From Acidimicrobiaceae bacterium (GTDB taxonomy: Bacteria; Actinomycetota; Acidimicrobiia; Acidimicrobiales; Acidimicrobiaceae), in the NCBI GenBank assembly GCA_013044365.1, contig JABEUP010000077.1:1-20398 (forward strand): DNA of 20,398 nt. The letters run 5' to 3'. A model generated the notes under the pieces. That model saw only the letters and a list, made by a program, of their open reading frames with translations, ran no database searches and had not been told where the DNA came from. Each line of letters starts with the position of its first letter. Within the stretch, counting starts at the first letter, position 1. A program made the position numbers and the translations under genes. This document shows, in pieces, positions 15,089-20,398 of the stretch.

Positions 15089-16576
15089 TCACTCAGGAGA
15101 TTCTGGGGCCGTTTTGGCCTCCAAAATTAAATTTAAGCCTGGTTGCTGCATAGTCAGGTGTCTGATATCTTCGCGTTTCATCAAGGTTTCCATGAACTCA
15201 ACAATCGGACTTCGCTGTATATGTGAGTAGTCCCTGAACGGCCCCGATGCCCTCATCATATCCACGTCCGCATCGCCCCCGGCTGCATATCTTAGTAGCA
15301 GCTCATCGTCGGACATTTTTCCCCCAAAAGACGTTCGTATCTCTTTAATAGTTGGTTCTTGGTACTCAGTCTCAGCCAGGTCACGAGCCCGGCGCCGGTC
15401 GAGAACGGTATTCCTGGTTTCAAGGCTAACCGCGTCACTGGCTTCTTCCCCGTAAACTCCAAGGACATACTTGATTATTTCATCCGTTACCACGCTATAG
15501 CGTTCGCCGTTAAGTACGTTTATCGTTGCTTGGCTAACGACAAATTGCGAGAACGGTGTGACCATGATTGGATAACCTAAATCTTGCCTAACTTGGACGC
15601 TTTCTTCTAATATCTCCTGAAGCCTGTGCTCAATCCCTATTTGCCTTAGCTGGTGACGTAAATTGGAAATTACGCCACCCGGAACTTGGTGCACATATTG
15701 TGCATAGTCGTACTCAAGGGGATGCCCAAGCGGTAATTTCTCATGGTGTGCTATTTCCATCAAATCTTTCGAGGCCTGCCTCAGTGGCTCCTCGTCGATC
15801 AGCGTCTCATAGCCGAGGGTGCGCAAATTGTCGGCAATGTTGAAGATTGACGGTTGTGAGGCACCATTGGCAAGTGGCGGCACCGCAGTATGCACGGTTT
15901 CGATGCCAGCTTCCACTGCGGCTAACGTAGACATTGGTCCTAGACCGGTGGTGCAGTGGGTGTGAAATTCCAGGGGAGTCCCATTCAAATTCTCTACCAT
16001 AGCCGGCACTATGGTTTTGACCCGCTCCGGGGTCAACAAACCGCCAGAATCCTTTAGGTAAACGATGTCCGCCCCGAGCGCTACGGCTTCTCGGGACTTT
16101 TCCGCGTAATATTCGTCGGTGTGTTTTGGCGACAGGGAAAAAACCAAGGCCACAACCACTTCTAAACCAAGATTCTGAGCCACCGGCACTGTTGTAACCA
16201 ACCGGCCAGTCATGTTGTTGGAAGATTCCATGACATGTAGCCGCCTGATGCCGTTCGCCGCCAGACGCTCCAAATACAGGTCCCGCAATACTAAGGGAGC
16301 GAGTCCAAAGGGGGCCGGAGCACCTGCTCCCGCCATTGCCGCCATTGGCGTATTCGGCAGGGCCCCGGATAAAAGGCGGATTCTCTCCCATGGGTCTTCT
16401 CGTAGCTCTCTAACGCATTTTTTGAAATTACTGTTTGCAATAACCTCAATTGCCCTAAGGCCGGCTCTATCCATGTTCCTTGCCAAAGCCAGCATCATTC
16501 CCGTGCGCATTCCTTGCGCCCATAGGCTGGCATGGCCATCACGGAACGTGGTGTCAGTAAAGCGTATCTGTCTCAT
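15089..16576 (-). CDS. Biotin-dependent carboxyltransferase-like protein (pyruvate carboxylase B / oxaloacetate decarboxylase alpha / 5S type)
   Basis: 495 residues with an HMGL-like TIM barrel (about 1-270) and a PYC_OADA helical domain (about 290-450); there is no C-terminal biotinyl domain. The carboxyltransferase signature TDTTFRDGHASLWA (7-20) keeps Arg12 and the metal Asp13. Lys175 in VYLKDSGGLL is the lysine expected to be carbamylated, and His205/His207 in EFHTHCTT are the other metal ligands. By alignment with pyruvate carboxylase, the Gln of RDxHQS is Ala16, and the Arg of the LLRGAN segment seems replaced (MAAMAGAGAP). A substrate other than pyruvate/oxaloacetate is therefore likely. 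No biotin carboxylase or carrier protein gene lies in the window. ATG 16576 follows AAGG. It is divergent from the PuuE-like gene. Confidence 0.85.
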   Translation of the reverse strand: MRQIRFTDTTFRDGHASLWAQGMRTGMMLALARNMDRAGLRAIEVIANSNFKKCVRELREDPWERIRLLSGALPNTPMAAMAGAGAPAPFGLAPLVLRDLYLERLAANGIRRLHVMESSNNMTGRLVTTVPVAQNLGLEVVVALVFSLSPKHTDEYYAEKSREAVALGADIVYLKDSGGLLTPERVKTIVPAMVENLNGTPLEFHTHCTTGLGPMSTLAAVEAGIETVHTAVPPLANGASQPSIFNIADNLRTLGYETLIDEEPLRQASKDLMEIAHHEKLPLGHPLEYDYAQYVHQVPGGVISNLRHQLRQIGIEHRLQEILEESVQVRQDLGYPIMVTPFSQFVVSQATINVLNGERYSVVTDEIIKYVLGVYGEEASDAVSLETRNTVLDRRRARDLAETEYQEPTIKEIRTSFGGKMSDDELLLRYAAGGDADVDMMRASGPFRDYSHIQRSPIVEFMETLMKREDIRHLTMQQPGLNLILEAKTAPESPE

Positions 16577-16739
16577 TTTGCCTTCTAGATGCCCGATTTA
16601 CGGATTTTAGATGCACTCTGTCTCAGCCAATCCTCAAAGAGTGCCGTTCAACCATGTTGGTCGCATCCAGTTCAATTCCGCCAAATCCCGAAGGACAAAC
16701 TTCAAAAAGCACCCCCACTGCTACCTGTACAGTATCTGG

Positions 16740-16755
16740 TGTGACCTAGGTTACA
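16740..16755. promoter_or_regulatory. Near-perfect 16-base palindrome, candidate operator
   Basis: TGTGACC-TA-GGTTACA is an inverted repeat with a single mismatch, centred about 27 bases upstream of the -35 box of the plus-strand promoter. Position and symmetry fit the binding site of a dimeric regulator acting on one or both divergent genes. No regulator gene lies next to it. Confidence 0.42.
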
Positions 16756-16773
16756 ACTGCTTTTCCATTTTCC

Positions 16774-16803
16774 TTGACACCTTTTGAAATGCCTCTGTAT
16801 AGT
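16774..16803 (+). promoter_or_regulatory. Sigma70-type promoter of the deacetylase operon
   Basis: A perfect TTGACA (16774-16779) and TATAGT (16798-16803, five of six matches by the TATA-T pattern) are separated by 18 bases. Transcription would start about 70 bases before the deacetylase ATG. This is the clearest promoter in the window. Confidence 0.6.
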
Positions 16804-16879
16804 GAGCCAACGAGCACCGCATTTCTAGGCGCTTATTGTACCTTATTCCGTTTGATGACTAATAAGGAGTGTCACCAAT

Positions 16880-17770
16880 ATGGCGAAATGGCCCGATGGC
16901 AAGAGCTTAGCATTTGGACTGATGATACCCTGGGAAGTTTGGCCGGCAGATATAGGTACGCCCAAGTCCAACCAACGCAGCTCGCAACACTCCGTACCGA
17001 CCGACGCGGTTTATCCGCGGGATATGTGGGCAGTATGGGACCATGAGTATGCCGAGGCTCAAGGTCTGCGGCGTCTACTGGATATGTTTGCGGATTACAA
17101 CATACGCTCGACCTTTGTGGCAAATGGCAAACGCGTTGAAATGAACCCCGAGCTTGCTAAAGAGGCTGCAGCCTCAGGTCATGATATGGGTAGTGAAAAT
17201 TACGAGCATACCTATCCGATAATGATGACACTTGATGAGGAGCGGGAATCGCTTCAAAAAACGGTAACGGCGTTTAAGTCGGTGATAGGTACTGCCCCGA
17301 CCGGATATATCTCTCCTGGGCACCGCCCGACGCCAAACACATTTCCGCTGATATTTGAGCTAGGATTCTCTTGGATGTCAGATTTCCAGGGAGAAGACGT
17401 CCCGTTTCGGATGTGTGACGGGGATCGAGACCTTGTATGTATGCCTTACGCGCATGTCAGCGACTACCAAACCTACGCAACTGACGGCAGAACTCCGCGG
17501 GATATCCTGCAGATGGCCATCGACGAATTTGATGTGCTGAGAAAAGAGGGGTTGCGCGGCAGTCCTAAAATGATGGGCTTCGCAATACATCCATTTCTTT
17601 GTCATGGATACCGTACGCGGGCAATCGAATTGCTGTTGGATCATGTGATGGCATGTCCTGATGTGTGGGTGACCACAAGAAGCGAGATTACTGATTGGGT
17701 TCGTCAGAATCCAAAAGAGTTTGCGACGGTATCGATGGACAATGTTCTCAAGATGTTTCCGGTGACGTGA
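16880..17770 (+). CDS. Polysaccharide deacetylase-like protein, PuuE (allantoinase-like) subgroup
   Basis: 296 residues, CE4-type barrel without signal peptide, so cytoplasmic. The order of segments fits PuuE-like proteins: YNIRSTFVANGKRVEMNPEL (73-92), SGHDMGSENYEHTYPI (99-114), GYISPGHRPTPNTFPLI (about 137-154), and the end FAIHPFLCHGYRT with VWVTTRSEITDWV. Known relatives act on amide or ureide bonds of small molecules, for example in urate or allantoin breakdown. Here the usual His of GHGxEH is Glu106, His110 remains, and the first Asp motif is replaced by LMIPWEVW, so the metal site is unusual. ATG 16880 follows AAGGAG with 10 bases, behind a strong promoter. Its TGA overlaps the ATG of the following SDR gene (TGATG), so the two are co-translated. 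Confidence 0.85.
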   Translation: MAKWPDGKSLAFGLMIPWEVWPADIGTPKSNQRSSQHSVPTDAVYPRDMWAVWDHEYAEAQGLRRLLDMFADYNIRSTFVANGKRVEMNPELAKEAAASGHDMGSENYEHTYPIMMTLDEERESLQKTVTAFKSVIGTAPTGYISPGHRPTPNTFPLIFELGFSWMSDFQGEDVPFRMCDGDRDLVCMPYAHVSDYQTYATDGRTPRDILQMAIDEFDVLRKEGLRGSPKMMGFAIHPFLCHGYRTRAIELLLDHVMACPDVWVTTRSEITDWVRQNPKEFATVSMDNVLKMFPVT

Positions 17771-18570
17771 TGGCTGACCGGCATAGCGATAATCCAACCC
17801 TGGCCTCGCTTCGTTTCGACGGGGCGCCGGTTATCGTCACAGGTGCTGGCTCCGGCATTGGCCGCGCTTGTTGTGAAGTGTTCGCTGATCTTGGCGCGAC
17901 GGTTCTCGGGGTTGATGTTGATGGTAGCATCCTGGAGGGTATCGCAGACACCGCAATCTATGGGGAGAACGCCAAAGCCTTTGTTGCGGATGTGTCCTCA
18001 GAGGAAGCCGTACATAGTCTTGCTCAGCAGATCGCCAAGGACTACAGCTCAATAGCATCCGTGGTCAATGTCGCGGGAACAAACGATAACACCTCATTCC
18101 GGTCGCTGAAATTCGATCAATGGAACCGGATTCTCGCAACAAATCTGTCAAGCGTGTTCCTCATGACGCGAGAGTTCCTGCCAATGGTAGAGAGGCGAAG
18201 AGGCAGCTTTGTAAATATTGCGTCTACCTATGGGCTGGTTGGGGTGCGAAATAATACGAGCTATTGTACCTCCAAAGCGGGGATCATTAACTTGACCCGT
18301 CAAGTTGCGACTGAAGTTGGCTCATCGGGGGTCCGGGCGAACAGTGTCTGTCCCGGGCCAACCTTGACTCCCCGGAGACAGCTTTCGTTCGATGAAGGCC
18401 GAAGCAATCGGCTAGAGGCTGAACAGCGCACTTTGCTTGGCCGGATGGCAAGTCCCGCAGAAATTGCGAGAGTGGTGGTTTTTCTGGCTTCCGAAGCGGC
18501 ATCATACATAACCGGTGCGGCAATTGTGGTTGATGGTGGCCAGACTGTGTTCATTGGTCCGCATGACTAG
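17770..18570 (+). CDS. Short-chain dehydrogenase/reductase (classical SDR), first copy
   Basis: 266 residues, Rossmann-fold NAD(P)-dependent alcohol/keto oxidoreductase. Visible motifs: cofactor-binding TGAGSGIG (24-31), Asp49 and Asp51 at the end of the second strand (GVDVDGS), which favour NAD over NADP, NVAG (100-103), catalytic Ser152, Tyr165 and Lys169 in SYCTSKAG, and the usual end SYITGAAIVVDGGQTVF. The start ATG 17770 overlaps the deacetylase stop (TGATG); an upstream in-frame start near 17695 would lie inside that gene and is rejected. A hairpin terminator follows 33 bases after the stop. The pair deacetylase plus SDR is thus a tight two-gene unit, suggesting consecutive steps on one compound. 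Confidence 0.92.
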   Translation: MADRHSDNPTLASLRFDGAPVIVTGAGSGIGRACCEVFADLGATVLGVDVDGSILEGIADTAIYGENAKAFVADVSSEEAVHSLAQQIAKDYSSIASVVNVAGTNDNTSFRSLKFDQWNRILATNLSSVFLMTREFLPMVERRRGSFVNIASTYGLVGVRNNTSYCTSKAGIINLTRQVATEVGSSGVRANSVCPGPTLTPRRQLSFDEGRSNRLEAEQRTLLGRMASPAEIARVVVFLASEAASYITGAAIVVDGGQTVFIGPHD

Positions 18571-18602
18571 CCGTATCGGTTGCTTAGGGGTGCAGAGTCT
18601 AT

Positions 18603-18632
18603 AGTCCTGCCGATCGAAGGGGCAGGACTGTT
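18603..18632 (+). terminator. Hairpin terminator-like element after first SDR gene
   Basis: A perfect 9-base-pair stem, AGTCCTGCC (18603-18611) with GGCAGGACT (18621-18629), encloses a 9-base loop and is followed by GTTTAG. The T-run is short, so termination may be partial, allowing some read-through into the second SDR gene. Confidence 0.45.
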
Positions 18633-18738
18633 TAGTGAAGATATCTGAGCAAGCGGAGAATCAGGCTGTTCTGAATATGGCGGGTTAGCTCCCGCAACAC
18701 CAAGTGAGGGTTGACCACCGCGACAGGAGGGGTGCTTC

Positions 18739-19536
18739 ATGTCCAATTTAAAGGGAACATCTGTCGTAATAACGGGAGGGGCTAGAGGTTTGGGCCGTGC
18801 CATGACCCTCGCTTTGACTGGTGCGGGTGCGAATGTCCTTGTGGTTGATATAGATAATGCCCAAATTGGGGAAATCTATCGAGAAAGCGGTGGTGCAACT
18901 AAGGGAATTTGCGCCGACGTGACCACCGAGCGGGGAATCAACGAGATAGTTCAAAAATGCCTGAATGTATTTGGACACATAGATGTGATTGTAAATAACG
19001 CCGGAATTAGCTTAAGTACCATTCGACCCGGTGATCGCTATGCCAACCCGATCAGGTTTTATGAGCTGACCAGAGCAGATGTAAGCCGTTTCGTTGATCT
19101 TCACATGATCGCGCCATTCTTATTATCGTGCGCAGCTGTAAATCATATGCTGGAGCAGGGATGGGGTAGAATTGTGACCGTCACTACCGGCTTGGACACC
19201 ATGACACGATCTGGCCAGGCACCATATGGTCCGAGCAAAGCCGGGAGTGAGGCATTTACCGCGGTTATTGCCAGGGATCTCGAGGGCAGCGGAGTAACTG
19301 CAAATGTATTGATTCCCGGCGGTGCCGCGGACACGCGCTTTATACCGCTATTGCCGGATCGCACCAGGGAGCACCTGGTATCGCCATCAGTAATGGGTCC
19401 TCCTATCGTTTGGCTCTCCTCGAAAGAGTCCGACGGAATCACAGCACGTCGGTTTATGGCCAACCGTTGGGACCCGACATTGCCGCCGTCAGAGGCTGCA
19501 GAGCGCGCAGGTGCCGAGATTGCCTGGACCGCGTAG
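18739..19536 (+). CDS. Short-chain dehydrogenase/reductase, second copy, with Thr at the catalytic Ser position
   Basis: 265 residues, Rossmann-fold SDR. Motifs are TGGARGLG (12-19), Asp37 after the second strand (VVDIDN, favouring NAD), NNAG (86-89) and YGPSKAG with Tyr163 and Lys167. The residue 13 before the Tyr, normally Ser, is Thr150 in GRIVTVTTGL. The C-terminus differs from the first SDR: it lacks the common ITG...VDGG end and instead reads GITARRFMANRWDP, then an Ala/Glu-rich tail. An insert after NNAG (STIRPGDRYANPIRFYEL) also sets it apart, suggesting a distinct substrate. ATG 18739 has a strong AGGAGGGG six bases upstream. It lies 168 bases after the first SDR, behind a hairpin, in the same direction. 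Confidence 0.9.
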   Translation: MSNLKGTSVVITGGARGLGRAMTLALTGAGANVLVVDIDNAQIGEIYRESGGATKGICADVTTERGINEIVQKCLNVFGHIDVIVNNAGISLSTIRPGDRYANPIRFYELTRADVSRFVDLHMIAPFLLSCAAVNHMLEQGWGRIVTVTTGLDTMTRSGQAPYGPSKAGSEAFTAVIARDLEGSGVTANVLIPGGAADTRFIPLLPDRTREHLVSPSVMGPPIVWLSSKESDGITARRFMANRWDPTLPPSEAAERAGAEIAWTA

Positions 19537-19949
19537 CCGTGGAAGGCTAGTTCCCAAAGTTAGCGACCTCCGGAGGGCGAAAAGATTAGACCTGAAATGT
19601 GCCAGGGCCAGAACCTGTTGACCTTTTCATTGGGTAATTCGCATTGCTGGGGGTATTCACAACAGTTAAGAGCTGGAATCTTATTCGACAGTTAACTTGA
19701 GTTCGACGTGGCAAGAGTCAGTAATATCGGGTTTGAGGTTATCTCGAGGATGGGCGGAATAATTAATTAAGGTCAAACAGGTGTCTGTTTTTCACTGCAG
19801 GAAGGATGTTATTGAAGATCTGGCCGGGCTATGTTCCACACGGACTATTTGTGTGCGCCTGTTTGTGATAAGAATTAACCGCATGATTGCTATTGGCAAG
19901 TATTGACTTGTTAAGGCCTGCGATTGGATCAAAAATACTGGGGGGTAAA
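19537..19949. other. Intergenic region before the ABC binding-protein gene
   Basis: 413 bases with no gene recognised. It has a short terminator-like hairpin (19775-19792) and a 5-base-pair CACAC/GTGTG hairpin near 19838-19856. TTGACT near 19904 could be a -35 box but has no clear -10 partner. The binding-protein start is preceded by GGGGGG. Confidence 0.4.
19775..19792 (+). terminator. Weak intrinsic terminator-like hairpin
   Basis: AAACAG (19775-19780) pairs with CTGTTT (19785-19790) across a GTGT loop, and the right arm runs into a T-run of five. The stem is short and AT-rich, so this is a tentative call; it lies 240 bases after the second SDR gene. Confidence 0.3.
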
Positions 19950-20398
19950 ATGATCGGTAAGCATAAAGTTGGGGCGATACTTTCTGATAGGTGGGGCAAG
20001 GCCGTAATTTTCAGCATGGCGGCAGCGACTGTGCTGGCGGCGTGCGGTGGTTCTGCCGCCTCCTCTTCGACTACCACATCACCGGCTCCGCAAAAGACGA
20101 CCAGCGCGTCCGGAAGTCCAGTGGTGTTCCATGTCCTGCTGTCTGAGACGGGAGCCGGCGCGTTCTTAGGCAGCCGCGGAGCAACCTCGCTAAAAGCGCA
20201 AGCGGCTTATATCAATACCAATGGAGGGATTAATGGGCATCCGATCCAGCTGGATATTGAGGATAACCAGTCGAGTCCGTCTGTCAACGTCTCACTTGCC
20301 ACCACCTGGATAGCTCAAGGAGTCCATTTTATTCTCAATGGGTCGCTTGCCGGAATAGATGCGCCGGTAGATGCACTTGCTACTCCTAACGGACCCTT
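19950..20398 (+). CDS. ABC transporter substrate-binding lipoprotein, branched-chain amino acid type, truncated at window edge
   Basis: 149 residues are visible. An N-terminal signal peptide with a lipobox LAAC (29-32, lipidated Cys32) is followed by a Ser/Thr/Pro-rich linker (about 35-60) and the start of a periplasmic-binding-protein type I domain. FHVLLSETGAGAFLGSRG (about 66-83), then AAYINTNGGINGHPIQLDIE and DNQSSPSVNVSLATTWIAQG, match the LivK-like family (ligand-binding Ser/Thr loop, then NxxGGINGHPI). It would hang from the outer face of the membrane and deliver a small solute to a permease not in the window. ATG 19950 follows GGGGGG by about five bases. Its place after the two SDR genes suggests that it takes up the substrate of this cluster; that link is inferred. 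Confidence 0.9.
   Translation, partial: MIGKHKVGAILSDRWGKAVIFSMAAATVLAACGGSAASSSTTTSPAPQKTTSASGSPVVFHVLLSETGAGAFLGSRGATSLKAQAAYINTNGGINGHPIQLDIEDNQSSPSVNVSLATTWIAQGVHFILNGSLAGIDAPVDALATPNGP

Larger units (their letters stand above)
16577..16879. other. Divergent control region of carboxyltransferase and deacetylase genes
   Basis: No gene is seen here. It contains a good plus-strand promoter (16774-16803), a 16-base near-perfect palindrome (16740-16755) and a separate 8-base palindrome CTGTACAG (16725-16732). A possible minus-strand promoter (TTGTAA at 16756-16751, then TACTGT 16 bases on) overlaps the larger palindrome. Confidence 0.45.

Overview
The window looks like chromosomal DNA of an actinobacterium, most likely a deep-branching, moderate-GC lineage such as the Acidimicrobiia. 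This is inferred from gene content: an F420-type luciferase-like oxidoreductase, an Rv2466c-like (mycothiol-linked) DsbA-family protein, a mycobacterial-type EF-G paralogue, a class II DAHP synthase and a lipobox-bearing ABC binding protein. No rRNA, tRNA or CRISPR array was found.

Layout. (1) 1-1266, minus: class II DAHP synthase, cut by the left edge, with a TTG start. (2) 1267-3477: a 2.2-kb gene-poor stretch. It holds a decayed tyrosine-recombinase fragment, a well-formed 55-residue membrane miniprotein, a probably frameshifted membrane-anchored protein and several coding-like scraps on both strands, and reads as an eroded former integration site. (3) 3478-5756, plus: F420-type oxidoreductase and NadD with overlapping ends, then ribosomal silencing factor RsfS, facing a DsbA-family gene (5753-6364, minus). 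(4) 6463-8207, plus: a small Cys-pair protein and a GT87-like membrane glycosyltransferase. (5) 8212-10558: a divergent pair of a 14-TM drug exporter and a TetR regulator, with an inverted and direct repeat inside the shared promoter region. (6) 10781-11800: aldo/keto reductase, convergent with an EF-G-like GTPase (11965-14025, minus). (7) 14495-20398: an apparent accessory metabolic cluster of cupin, biotin-type carboxyltransferase (minus), PuuE-like deacetylase, two SDR dehydrogenases and the start of a branched-chain-type ABC substrate-binding lipoprotein.

Region 7 is the best candidate for something undescribed. Several of its enzymes have recognisable folds but altered active-site positions. 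The carboxyltransferase appears to lack the Gln and Arg that pyruvate/oxaloacetate enzymes use. The deacetylase has Glu where a zinc-binding His is usual and lacks the first Asp motif. One SDR has Thr in place of the catalytic Ser, and the cupin lacks the second His of motif 1. With an uptake lipoprotein next door, this suggests import and stepwise processing of an unidentified small molecule. The pathway is an inference; the substrate cannot be read from the sequence.
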